This document shows positions 36,147 to 48,704 of a stretch of DNA of 64,000 nucleotides, piece by piece (positions within the stretch are counted from its first letter, which is position 1; every line of letters starts with the position of its first letter). The stretch covers positions 36,580,001 to 36,644,000 of the forward strand of contig JBANAY010000003.1 in the NCBI GenBank assembly GCA_037952775.1, given 5' to 3'. The notes below the pieces were generated by a model. That model saw only the letters and a list, made by a program, of their open reading frames with translations, made no database searches and was not told the origin of the DNA. The translations under genes were made by a program, and so were the position numbers. Origin of the DNA: Clonostachys chloroleuca (lineage: Eukaryota > Ascomycota > Sordariomycetes > Hypocreales > Bionectriaceae).

Positions 36147-37743
36147 ATGGCGGACTCCCAAGAGGCCGGGAGCGCCTTTGTCTCCTCGGCAGAGGCACTG
36201 ACCACCATGGTCAAGGCCCATAGAATAAGGCCTGAGCATACCAAGTCATTGCCAACCTTTTATCGCAATCTAGAGGAGGGCCTTGACATCAAGCGCGCAT
36301 CGGAGAGCTTCTACTCAACGCTGCCGGGCACTGGCCCTAGTGCTGGCTCCGTGGACTTCTGCTCCGGGGATGTCATGGGCATGGGACGAAGCTCTGAGCA
36401 TCGCGCCGAGTTCCTTGCCGAGCTCCAGAGGCATCCCGAGTTCGCCCTGGGCACCACTAGCTCCAGGCTGATGGACGGCAACTACCCGTACATCGTGGAA
36501 GCCGAGTCAGAGATTGCTGCCTTTCACGGATACGAGGCCGGCCTCATCGTAGGCTCTGGTTTTGAGGCCAACTTGGCCATCTGGGGGACAATCCCGAAGC
36601 AGGGAGATGTCATTGTGTACGATTCTCTGGTCCATGCGAGTACTCACGACGGCATGAGACAGGCGCTAGCGACGGACAGAGTAGCGTTCCCCCATAGCGA
36701 TGTCGATGCTTTCCGAGACACGCTGCGAGACATCCTTGCCACGCGGCCTCTGGTGCGCCAGGGGAGGCGGACCGTCCTCGTCGCGGTCGAGTCGATCTAC
36801 AGCATGGACGGCGATCTGTCCGCTGCAGGAACTCGTCGAGGCCGCCCGAGAGGTCTTCCAGGACAATGAAGGCGGCGTCCAGTTCGTGGTCGATGAGGCG
36901 CACAGCATTGGATTCATAGGTCCCGACGGCAAGGGCCTTGTCTGTGAGCTCGGGTTGGAGGAGGACATTGCCGTGGTTATGCATTCCTTTGGCAAGGCGA
37001 TCGGCGCCGCTGGAGGTGAGGGCTCAGTGCCATTTTCATAAGGATATCTGTATGCTAACACTTCCCTTAGCAATCATTCTCGGAAATAAGAGCATTCGAG
37101 ATACAGTTATAAACTTTTCACGGGCAGTCATGTTCTCTACAGCACCCACCTTCACTTTCATCGCTGCCATCAGGTCAGGATATAAGGTGCTCGGCACCAA
37201 GGATAAGGTATGCATACTTCTTTTTCCATTTCATTAGAGAAACCGTCCGCTACAAACCGACAATAGATTCAAGTTTTCTGATGATATTATTTGCAGGATC
37301 GACAACACATCCAGGACATGTCCAGGCTGTTCTTCGAGCTTGTGACCTCCCATCGACTCTGGCCGACGGCCATGACCAAGGGTATACTGCGGATCCCTCT
37401 GGCTGACGGGTGGGAAGACCGGATGGTTCACACCCATCTGCTTGCCATCTCCACCAGGCCGAAGTCGTTCTGGTGGATGTACTGCCACCTTCTCTCGGCG
37501 TCCTACCGCACCTTCCCCGTCACATACCCGGTGGTACCACCGGGGCAGGGTCGCCTGCGGGTCATCATCCACGCCTACAACACGGAGGAGCAGGTCAGAG
37601 GGTTCGTAGACGCCATCTATGTATGGGTACAAGAAATGATGGACATAGAGGCGGGGACGGCGACCGAACCTGTGACCAAGGCCGCAAAGGAAGTCTACGA
37701 TTGGATGAGAACGCAGCAGTTGAACGGGTTGGGCATGGTGTGA
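36147..37743 (+). CDS. Alpha-oxoamine synthase (PLP-dependent, AONS/serine palmitoyltransferase family)
   Basis: Three exons (36147-37015, 37071-37207, 37297-37743), about 483 residues. Family motifs are GTTSSRLMDGNYPYIVEAE (substrate/PLP region), FEANLA, YDSLVHAS with the ring-stacking His, ESIYSMDGD, DEAHSIGF (PLP-nitrogen Asp, about residue 248) and HSFGKAIG with the Schiff-base Lys (about 282), then FSRAVMFSTAP. No membrane segment, so it is unlike the Lcb1/Lcb2 subunits of the ER enzyme. The family joins an amino acid to an acyl thioester with loss of CO2. Beside a PKS lacking a thioesterase it should release the chain as a 2-amino-3-ketone, as Fum8 does in fumonisin. The frame slips by one base at about 36814, right after SMDGD. 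Everything on both sides is conserved. Confidence 0.9.
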
Positions 37744-38643
37744 TCGGGAAGAGAGTTACTGCGTGGTTGTGTGGGAAGAGGGCAAGGATACCTACATAGA
37801 TGCATATTACATACATAAACACACTCCCCAGGCTCTGCTAATATTATGCTTAAAAACCAACCCCGATCTACATGTGCATTGGCCTTCAAAAGGTTCGGTG
37901 TGAAAGGAGATGTTGACGAAGGGCCATGAGATTAATGCCGCGCGGCTCGACCTCATGAATATAACGCATGCCATTTCTGGACGATAATAGTTTCGATTAT
38001 AAAAGAGAAAAAGGATAACCTTGTAAAAGTATTCTTTTTACTTATTTTACTTGAAAGGGTACCTAATTGACCCGATGAGAGCTCGAGTTGGAAGTAAAAG
38101 ACAACAATGGAAGAGGGCAGACCTGACACCTCAACACAATGAGTACAAGGTACCTAGTTACTTTACATCCCGCCTAAGACTAAACGGTCGACCTGATCAC
38201 AAGACAAGTTCCCAACATTGAAGTCTTCTGTCGAGGGTGGCGTATTACATGCCGGTGCTCTTCTCGCTGTAGTAATATCGATAACTAGTGAATGCAGTAT
38301 TACGGTGTAGCGGCATGGGACTCTCCGTCACGACAGGGGTTGGTATCTGACATGGGTTATCCCAGTGACGGTGGGGTGGTCCAGGGGGGCGTTTGGGGGC
38401 TGAAGGAGGGGTGCGCCGAGAAGACCTCTGCTCAAGGACCATGCCATATCGAGAAGGATGGTATGTGGTTTACCTAGACCAAGTATTCTGGCACGTCTTC
38501 CCTGAATGGCATGATCGGATCGTGGGTAGCTTTTCCCTACCCTACCGTTATCTATCCTTTCCATATACGACTCTCTTGTCTACTAGTCACTCCTTTGGAT
38601 TCTTTCCAGCATCACCCCACGCCAACCAAACGCAGATCGTCCA
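37744..38643. other. Intergenic between oxoamine synthase and PKS
   Basis: About 900 bp on the + strand ahead of the PKS start. It contains dispersed repeat copy C at about 38072-38150. No gene. Confidence 0.6.
38072..38150 (+). repeat. Dispersed repeat, copy C
   Basis: Aligns with copy D at 29592 (GATGAGAG...TTGGA..AAGTAA, AACAATGGAAG, TCAACACAATGAGTA) and with the others at 47521, 49266 and 49471. It lies in the PKS promoter region. Confidence 0.6.
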
Positions 38644-41600
38644 ATGGAACCCATTGCTATTGTAGGCCTGGCTTTCAGGCTGCCCGACGGCGTTGAAGAT
38701 GACTTGAGCTTCTGGGATATGCTTGAGAATAGGAGGAATGTAATGCAGGAGTGGCCGGAGAGTCGAGCAAACATCGGGACATTCTATAAACCAGGTTCGG
38801 GAATCAAGAACACGGCAAGTCCTATCAAAAGCTGTCTGTAGCGGCAATTTGTCACTGACAAAGAAATCAGCTGTATTCAAGGGGCGGCTACTTTATGAAA
38901 GGAGATCCGGCCGCCTTCGATGCTCCCTTCTTCTCAATCACAGCCCAGGGTATGCAGGGTAGCTCTGTTATTCGGTGTATATCAGAATGCTGACATGTAG
39001 ACGCAGAGGCGGCTGCAATGGACCCGCAGCAACGATGGCTTCTCGAGACGTCGTACAGGGCTCTAGAAAATGGCATGTGGTCATCAAACCTTTAACCTGC
39101 TTCAATGTTGAACCAACTGCTTACACTGTGTAGCGGGTATTCCTGTGGAGAGGGCAGCAGGAACTAGCACAGCAGTCTATGCGTCGTCTACATCTGAAGA
39201 CTACATTATGATGATTGCCAAAGACCCAGATCATGCGCCAGCAACCGTATCAACCTCCACTAGCCCCAGTATTCAGGCGAACCGTATCAGTTGGTACTTC
39301 GATTTGAAAGGCCCCAGTATCCATGTCAACACGGCTTGTTCATCCAGTATGATCACCATGGATCTTGCATGTCAGAGCCTGAGGAGTGGGCAGAGTTCAA
39401 TGGTATGCGGACTCAAAGCAAGTCTGGTAACCCATCAAAATTCTAACGGTTTCTTTAGGCCTTAGTAACATCTGCAAATAGTCTGTTGAGTCCAGAATGG
39501 TCTCTCTATCAGTCAAACATGAGTTTCCTGTCAGCGGATAGTCGGTGCTATAGCTTCGATCAGCGCGCCAATGGCTATGCAAGAGGAGAAGGCGTCGCTG
39601 TCCTTGTTCTAAAGAAGCTTTCTGATGCGATCAGGGACAGGGACATGATCCGTGCCGTGATTCGAGGTACTGGCTCGAACCAAGACGGCCATACCCCAGG
39701 CCTCGCTCAGCCAAGTCAGTCTGCGCAAGAGGCGCTCATTCGTCAAGTGTACAAGAGCTGCAACTTGGGCTTCGAGACAACACGTTATGTGGAAGCCCAT
39801 GGTATGTTCTCCGTGAACGAATCCTACACAGTTCCGTCTGACAAGTCTAGGCACCGGTACGCAGATTGGAGACGTGACTGAAGCAACCGCTCTTGGCCGA
39901 GTTTTCAGAAGCAGCAGGTCCACCAGCGAGCCACTGTACATGTAGGTAAAAGACGATTTCCTTATGGTTTTTGTTCGTTTAACAGGATCATAATCAACAA
40001 CCGTGTCTGTGTCCAGAATGTGGAATTTCCTTTTGTTACCTTCGTCATACAATTTTTAACCTAATCTCCGCTCAGTGGCTCTATAAAAGCGAACATCGGC
40101 CATCTTGAAGGAGCTAGCGGCCTCGCCGGTATTCTCAAAAGCATTATGATACTTGAGAATGGAATCATCCCCCCAACGCCTTGTTTGAGAAACTGAATCG
40201 AAAGATCAATGCCAGATTCTACCATCTCGAGGTAAAAACCTCCAGACTTGGCCTGATTCGCTTTGATTGATCCCGGATTGATTAGCTTTAGGTCCCTACT
40301 TCTCCTGTCCCCTGGCCGGCACAAGGTCTACGGCGAATCTCGATTGATTCTTTTGGATTTGGTGGAGCCAATAGTCATATTATTCTTGACGACGCTTTCC
40401 ATACCATTGAGGCTCTTGGACTCGTAGCTAATCATCACGCCCTCACTGGCCCCAGATTCCTCACCAACACGTCCGCGAAAGTAGTTAATGGGACAAATGG
40501 TGTGAACGGGACAAACGGGGTGAACGGAGCGCACGAAACTAATGAAGTCAACGGCATCAACGGAGCAAACAGTACTAATAGTGTAAGTGGTACCAATGGA
40601 GAGAGCCACGCCACTAGCAAGACAGACGCAACGTCTGGATACAGGTTACTCACATGGTCTGCACGAGATGAAGCTGCGCTGAAGCGGATACTAGGTTTGT
40701 ATGAGGGGTATCTAAAAACCAAGGCGCACGAAGATACCAGCTTTCTCCAGGACCTGTCCTACACGCTTGCTACGCGTCGGAGTCTAATGGCCTGGAGGTC
40801 ATTCTCCGTTTTAGACGGGCAGGGGGCCGTAGAGACGTTGAAGCTCTCTGCTGCAAAGTGCGAGCGCGCAGCGCGTGATGTTGGAGTGGCCTTCATCTTC
40901 ACCGGCCAGGGAGCGCAATACGCTAACATGGGATTGGAGTTGCTTCGCTACCCTGTCTTCCAAGCTACACTTGCCGAGATACAGGGTGTTTTCAAAGACG
41001 TAGGAGCAGAGTGGTCATTATTTGGTAAGTGCCGCATTTCGCCTCCCCTTTATCGTTGATAAAACAACTTTCATTAACAAGAAATATGATAGATGAGCTG
41101 AGAAACCAAAAGCGAATCAACGAGCCAGAGTTCAGTCAGCCTCTGTGCACCGCGCTCCAGATAGCACTCGTCGAACTGTTGGCAACGCTCAACATATTGC
41201 CCGATGTTGTCGTCGGGCATTCGTCGGGGGAGGTCGCGGCAGCTTATGCCGTTGGAGCCGTCTCCCTTCGTGCTGCCGCCACAGTCGCCTATCACAGAGG
41301 CCGTCTCGCCAGGCAGGTCGCTGCAGCATCTTCACTGAAACCAGGGGCGATGATGTCCGTGAACCTCGCGGAGCACGAAGCCGAGTCCTACTTGGCAAAG
41401 AAATCACCGCCCGGAAGCGTCTCCGTTGCGTGCATCAACAGCCCTGGCAACGTCACGCTATCCGGCGATGAGGCCGCCATTGATCAGGTGCAGGCAGAGC
41501 TCGACAAAGATGGTGTTTTCGCACGAAAGCTCAAGACGGGCGTGGCTTACCACTCGCCTGCTATGCTCCAAGTCGCAGACGAGTATCGAGCCAGCATGGG

Positions 41601-44600
41601 CCATCTCGAGGCACGAGAGTTGCAGCATGGCAACCCCTTTATGGTGTCAAGCGTTACATCTCAGAAGGTTACGCCAATCACCCTGCTGGATCCCCAGTAC
41701 TGGGTCGACAACTTGGTGTCGCCCGTACGATTTGCCGATGCATTGCAGTACATTGTCCACGCAGCGCCGAAGCTAGATGGCCTCAAGCCTATCACCAACT
41801 TTCTCGAGATCGGACCACACGCAGCATTGCAGCGACCCGTACGCGACTCCCTGGCCCACGCCGGCAACAGCACAGCTAAATACGGGTCGGTATTGTCGAG
41901 ACAGGAATCCCCCTTGAAAACCCTTATGCAGCTGGCTGGCCAGCTGTTCACTAGCGGATATCGTGTTTCGGTCACAGCGGCTAACCAGCAGGACGGCACC
42001 TCTCCAGATGCCAAGCTCGTAGTCGACACTCCTCAGTACCCATTCGACAAGACGCTAACCTACTGGCATGAACCTAGAGTCACTCGTGATTGGCGACTTC
42101 GTGAAGGTTCTCCAAATACCCTCCTTGGCTTACGTGCAAGTGATTGGAACCCGTTGCAACCACGCTGGAGGAAGATGCTCAGAGTTGAGGAAGTTGGCTG
42201 GGTTGCTGATCACGTTGTGGACAACGCCGTCGTGTTCCCTGCAGTCGGCTCAGTCGTGATGTCAATCGAAGCAGTGAGACAGACCGTTGGTGGAAACAAG
42301 CCCATCCGAGGCTACCATGTGAAGGAGGCCACATTCATGAGTCCCATCGTAGTCACACCGGGACAGACAACAGAGGTCATGACACACCTCCGCTCTCTAC
42401 AGCAGACATACGAGAGATCCGCCACTCGGTTCGAGATTGAGATATTCTCATTTGCGGAGAACTACTGGAGGGCGTGCGCCAAGTGCGTCGTTCATGTTGA
42501 GTTTGCACAGGATGCTCGCACCGAAGTTGATGGTGGTCGGGAGAACCAGATTCTCGCTGAGTCGCTGGCTCGCAGATACGATGGAGCCAAAGGCAACGCA
42601 AGATTCAGCATCCCCAATGGCGATTTTTATCCATGGCTTCAAGATAACGGTTTCAAGTACGGGCCAACTTTTTCTCTTGCTGATCAGGTTTGCTGGGACG
42701 GGGGTGATCTTGCCATTGCCGAAGTGAACGTTGGGGCCCCAGTCGACTCGTTCAAGGAGGGCGTTGTCCATCCTGGAATCCTCGATTCATGCTTGCAGAT
42801 CTGCCCCATTCCACCATCCGATGGAATGGCCTTGAATATTCCGACTTCCGTCCCTCACCAGATCAAGGACGCCTGGATTGCGGAGACTGGGTGGCTCAAT
42901 CCATCCACGGAGCGGGTCAAGGTCTTGACAGAAGCAAAGCTCAAGCCCATCGGTGCTGGTATGGACTGCGAAGTGTCTATACTATCAGAAACTGGTGGTC
43001 TTCTTTGCCATATCAAGTGGCTGGAAATGTCGCCGCTCATGGCGAGTGAGCTTGGTGCTACTAGCGCAAGAAAGTTGCTACATCACCTTGACTGGAGGCC
43101 TCACACGCCCTTACCTGCCCTTGAACAGCCCAATGGTTCTTTGACCAATGGAAAACCTTCAGGAAAGAAACACACGGCGGTCTATGACCGGTCAGAGCTT
43201 GAACAGACTCTAAGGTCCGTCGCAAAGAAGAGCATTGCTAACCTGGGGCATATCGACCGGGAGAAAGCTCCAAGCCACATAAAGAAGTATATTTGCTGGA
43301 TGGAACGTGAAATTCATCAGGAGACAAACGGGGAAGTTCCTGAACTGGGCGATCTCACGAGCACATTGGAAGACCTGGTCACGGAACAACCCTCGTGGAA
43401 GGTATTCGCGGACATCGCAAAGAACTTTGTCTCGATAGTTCGTGGAGAAGCACACGATGTCGACCTGTCCAGTTCATCGACCTTGTTCCAAGATTATCTT
43501 GATGAAGCGGTGGCAGCAGTCTTGAACCATGATGTCGAGTCCCATCTTGAACTGTTAGCTCACGAGAAACCGACTCAGAATATCCTTGAACTTGGCGCCC
43601 GTAGGGGCGCTCTTACAAGTTACGCCCTATCAGTATTCCAGGGGATTGAAGCTCGTACGGGCGGAATATCATTTTCCGAGTACACGTATTCGGAGTCGTC
43701 CATCGAACTGCTTGAAGAAGGCAAAAAGCGATTTGCTGACCATCAGCACAGGATGCATTTCACGAGCCTCGATGCTAACAAGGACCTGATCGCACAAGGG
43801 CTGCAGCCCGGGAGCTACGATGCAATCTTCGCAGCAGACGTCATACGGGGAGCTAAGGATGTTTCAGCCGTCCTCCAAAACCTTCGAAAAGTGCTTGCAC
43901 CTGGTGGTCAGCTCTTCCTTTACGAGATCACTGCCACTGGCCGGTTTGAGGTTGGCTTTGGCTTTGGCGCCACCGCAAACTGGTGGAGTGGCCACGAAGA
44001 CGAGCAAGACTGGGATTGGACGACTACTCCCGCCCAATTGGACGCGACGTTGAAGGAGAATGGATTCTCAGGCGCCGACTTGGTCATCAAGGATAGCCTC
44101 GTGGTGTCGAGGGAAGCGACCCAGCCCAGCCTTCCGCTTACGGGTACTACAGTCTTCTTTGTGGTCGGTGATGATGACTTCCAAATGTCGCTTGCAAAGA
44201 GTATTGTACAGACCGCCAGCTGGAACTCCCGAGTTCTCACTCTCAAAGAGGTGGCAGACCAGAAGCTCGAGTCGGAAGATTATGTCATCTGTCTCGCGGA
44301 CGTCTACAAGCCATTCCTGCACCCTATGAAGCAAGAGACTCTGAACCTCGTTCGAGAATGGGTGCGACAGTCAACAAACCTGTTCTGGGTTACTGCGTAC
44401 GATGCAGAGACCACTGATCTCCCCTCGTCCTATGCCTACGCGGGGATCAAGGACGGATTCCTCCGTACGCTACGCTCTGAGTACTCTCTGAATCGTATCG
44501 TCTCTCTCACTGTTGGCGACAACATTCCTAATGCCTCCACATGCGCCAGATACGTGTCGAGTATTTTTGCATCAGCGTTTGGTGGGCTCGCTTCTGATGA

Positions 44601-47009
44601 TGAGTACATTGCGAAGAACGGCCAAGTCTTGACCGGACGACTCGTTGATGATGTCAACACCAACAAGGATCTGACATTGTCTATCGAACCAGAAGGCATA
44701 ACTGAGCCGTGGTTACCAGGCCCGCCACTGAGACTGGCTATCCGAACTCGCGGACAACTTGAGACTCTGCAGTTCAAAGAAGACCTTGCCTACATCGATG
44801 AGCTCCGCCCAACAGATGTCGAGATTGAAGCCAAAGTCTGGGGCGTCGGCTTCCGTGACGTGTTTGTTGCCCTCGGCCGTCTGGACGAAGACGATTTTGG
44901 TGCAGACTGCGCAGGTGTTGTGACAAGAGTGGGAGCCGAGGTCACATCCTTCAAGGCCGGAGACCGGGTTTGCATGCAGACGGTCGACGGCATGAGGACT
45001 TACCCCAGATCGCATGAATGGACGACGGCCAAAATCGCAGATAATGTCTCGTTCGAAGACGCTTGCGCCATCGTTATCCCCGGCATGACCTCACTGCAGG
45101 GTCTCATCGAAGTTGCACGCCTGGAGCAAGGCGAGAAGGTCTTGATCCATTCAGCTTCTGGCGGCACAGGTCAGCTGGCCGTCCAGGTCGCTCAGTGGGC
45201 TGGGGCAGAGGTCTTTGCGACTGTGGGATACGACCACAAGAAGCAGCTGCTGATGGACGAGTATGGCATTCCTGCTGACCACATCTTCTACAGCAGAGAC
45301 ACCAGTTTTGCCCAGGGCATCAAGAGAATTACCAATGGCTACGGAGTCGATGTTGTTCTAAACTCCCTGGCCGGTGAACCTCTGCGTGCCTCTTGGGAGT
45401 GCATTGCCCCATACGGCAGAATGATCGAGATCGGCAAAGCTGATATCAATGCCAACTCATCGCTACCGATGGGGGGATTCAAGAAGAATTGCCTGTATGC
45501 AGGTGTTGACCTTCACCACATAGTGAAGGATATAAAAAAGAAGCGCCTGGCGAAGAGGCTTCTGCAAAAGGCGATGGATCTGGCCAGCGAAGGAAGTGTC
45601 CGAGCACCAAGTCCTCTCCACGTATACGATGTGGATAAGGTGGAAGATGCTTTTCGCTATCTTGCGAGCGGGAAGAATACAGGTCGAATCGTGATCCGTG
45701 TTGGTTCGTCAACGGTTGTTGAGGTAGGAGATGAGACGTAGTTGATATCTAAGACTAGAAGAATGGCTGCTAACAACGTATTAGAAACAATTGATCAAGC
45801 GAAGAACTTGGTCGTTTGATGAGAATGCCACATACCTTGTGGCTGGCGGTCTCGGCGGTATTGGTCGTTCGATACTCCGGTGGATGGTCACGCGAGGAGC
45901 GAAGCACTTGCTCGTCCCATCGAGATCTGGTGCTGCATCTTCCGCAGCGTCCGAGCTTGTGCGTGAGCTCTCTGACCAGAAAGTCGTTATATCAACACCG
46001 AAATGTGACGTATCTTCGAAAGAGTCCCTCGCCAGCATGCTTGAGGAGTCTTCTGCGACTCTACCTCCAATCAAAGGGTGCCTCGTTGCGACTATGGTCC
46101 TGAATGTAAGTAACAGAACAAATCTTCATCTTAGTCATCTTGCCCCGGCTATGAAACTGATTGCTTACTTATCTTTAGGATTGCATATTCGAAAACATGA
46201 CCCTGACGCAATGGGAGGAGACCTCACGCTCTAAAATTGAATCTTCCTGGAATCTCCATGCATTGCTTCCCAACTTGGATTTCTTCATACTCCTCTCATC
46301 CGTCTCGGGTGTTGTCGGAAACCCAGGCCAGAGCAACTATGCAGCAGGGTGTACATTCCAGGATGCACTGGCACGATATAGAAGCCAGCAAGGCCAGAAA
46401 GCCATCTCCATCGACCTCGGTGTGATGCGTAGCGTCGGCATCGTTGCCGAGAGTGAGAAGCTTCAGAAGCATTTCCAGGGTTCGAAGGGTTTCATCCAGA
46501 TTGAGGAAGCCGAGTTCCTGTCACTTCTCAACATCTGCTGCGACCCATCGTACCAACCAGGCGAGCAGCAGTGCCAGATGGTGATGGGCCTTGAGACCCC
46601 TGCCAGTCTTCTCACTCGCTCCGTCGAGCCACCTGAGGTCTTGCAGAGGCCGCTGTTCGCCCGCTTCAGTCAGCTCCCAGGCAGGTCCGCCAGCAGCAGC
46701 GACGGAACTGCCGTAGATGCAGGGCAGCTCTTCCGCCAGGCCGAGACGATGGCCGAACGTGCTCAAGTGGTTGTCGAGGCCCTCTCCAAGCGACTTGCGC
46801 GGACACTGGCAATCAAGCTCGAGGACGTCGACACGCACCAGGCCCTCCATGCGTACGGCGTCGACTCACTAATTGCTGTCGAGTTTAGGAGCTGGCTTGG
46901 CAAGGAGTTTTTAGCCGATGTGCCTGTATTTGAGATTGTGAGTGGAAAGACGATTGAATCCGTGGGCGAGCTTGTGGCCAAGACGAGTAGGATCGAAATC
47001 AAAGCGTAG
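38644..47009 (+). CDS. Highly reducing polyketide synthase (KS-AT-DH-MT-ER-KR-ACP)
   Basis: Eleven exons, about 2570 residues. KS: start [14 protein letters not shown], active-site Cys in NTACSSS, EAHG with its His, and [10 protein letters not shown]. An Asn/Gly-rich linker (40490-40600) precedes AT (GQGAQ, nucleophile GHSSGE about 679). [14 protein letters not shown] (about 1012), with Asn where HxxxGxxxxP has Gly. MT: motif I reads ILELGARRG (about 1468), a poor SAM-binding loop. [13 protein letters not shown] with [17 protein letters not shown] and [26 protein letters not shown] (Ser about 2518), then the end; no thioesterase or reductase. Introns 38815-38870 and 39073-39133 use GC donors. 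The KS frame slips one base at the C6 run 40169-40174. It makes a reduced acyl chain, presumably handed to the adjacent oxoamine synthase. Confidence 0.95.
38815..38870 (+). other. GC-AG intron 1 of the PKS
   Basis: Donor ACG|GCAAGT, acceptor ATCAG. It joins KNT to LYSRGGYF, the conserved KS N-terminal block. No GT donor gives this junction. Confidence 0.8.
39073..39133 (+). other. GC-AG intron 3 of the PKS
   Basis: Donor AATG|GCATGT, acceptor GTGTAG. It restores YRALENAGIPVE, conserved in KS domains. The nearby GT dinucleotides give the wrong phase. Confidence 0.7.
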
Positions 47010-48704
47010 GCTCCAAGTGGCTTGGATAATGTGGCAGAAATTACTTGATCCCATCTTCTTTCATGATCACTGTAGATTAGTATATATTGGCAGCCCAGGC
47101 TCTTATGCACACGAAGTTGAATAATTGGAATTTGTTTAGATTCATGCGCCCCCATTACATTTACCGCGAATCGTCAAGCTTCCTGCAAGTTTCCCAGGGC
47201 AATGACCAAAGGCTATCCTGCTTATAACCAATCAATAGACGAAAGAGTGATTGGTCGGTCTAGTGCCTTCGTTAAGTTTGATATAGATGAGTCTACACCA
47301 AACCCGATCATCGGGGACTGTAGTTTTAACAATAAGGGGCGCTGGCCATCCAAGTTGGCTAGAGTAGATCATAACAGCAATTTGGACAGTCGATTTTGTA
47401 TGGATGGGGTGACAGTCTTACCGACTGTGACTATTTTCAAGGCCCTGGAATTTCGTTTGCAGCGAGATGCATTACATTGGTAATATACATAATGAGTTAT
47501 TTTTCGGATAGTAGTGGTAGGAGCACTACCTTATTCATTGTGTTGAGTTGTCGGGCCCTGGCAGCTTCCATTGCTGTTGAACGTTACTCTCTTTCTTTTA
47601 CGTTGGGGCGTACTTCCAATGACATAGCATTGCAAGACTAGGAAAGTTTGGTCAAAATAGAATTTCTTTAATAGAATCCACAAGGTTTGAGGTACATAGC
47701 ACCATTGATTGGATTGATGGAGGACTGTCCAACCACCACGCGCCCGCCTGAGCTGAGAAGTGCCGGCCCGCACCGGCAAATGAAGACGGCGCTGGTTATC
47801 AAAGTAAGGGTAGACACGGATGAGTAAAGTAGATGGGCTCGGCCACCCCATGAAGTCCTGAGTTTTCGATTGGGCTGCATCACCGCAAGCCAAGAGCCCG
47901 CACATTCATATTGTGATTCAATGAGAGTGTAGCAGTGACGAGGTTTGTAGACTGTAGTGACGTGGGTGAAAATGGTCCGCCCAGATCCCTACTTTTCGTC
48001 TTAGTCGGGTCGGGATAAAAAGGCTGCTGCCGCCCAACCTTCTATGAAAAATCAAGCCCGTCTATTCCTAGCGATGCCTATCTGCTAAGTAAACCGTGCC
48101 TCTTCCTGCCTACCCCTCACTCTGGCTAGTAGTTGTGATGTTGGTTACGATAAATTCACTTGCGATGCCTGCCGCGATGCCGTCGTACGAAGTCGAGATC
48201 GCTGACAGCAGATTAACATGACGAATTACTCCATCTCTTTCAATTTCAAACCGGCTTCATTTATCATATGTCTTTTTCCTTCATTCTGTGACGAATCAAC
48301 AAGACGGACGATGGATTGCTCAATCAAACCGGATTGCATCTATGTTGCCTGAACTTCTAGACGGCATTTGGTGTGGTTGTGCAGCCCCAGTCGCCCGCTT
48401 CAGTAGCAAGCCGAGTGTAGTACTAGAGCCTCTCCTATGGCAGGTCGAGTTATTGTCTGTGAACCATATGCACCAGAATCCTGATTCACTATCGACAACT
48501 GTTCAGACCATATCACATGAGTAAAGATTCTGTCTTTACAAGAACGAGGCTATGTTAATCCTTTCAACCTTACATACTTCTTCTACCACTTCCAATTCTA
48601 GGACTAAATCACTTACAGGTATCTGACTTCCTATATTTCTATCATAAGCAATCAAATAACGAATATAGAAAAGATTTCCGCAACACCTTCACCAATTATC
48701 GTCA
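47010..48704. other. Intergenic downstream of the PKS
   Basis: About 1.7 kb with only short frames. It contains dispersed repeat copy A (reverse) at 47521-47610. Confidence 0.5.
47521..47610 (-). repeat. Dispersed repeat, copy A
   Basis: On the minus strand reads GTTCAACAGCAATGGAAGCT then GGGCCCGACAACTCAACAC. This is the best match to copy B at 49266 (about three-quarters identical over 70 bp). Confidence 0.65.

Noticed and set aside
47531..47905. 124-residue minus-strand frame downstream of the PKS
   Set aside because: It partly overlaps dispersed repeat copy A and has no recognisable domain.
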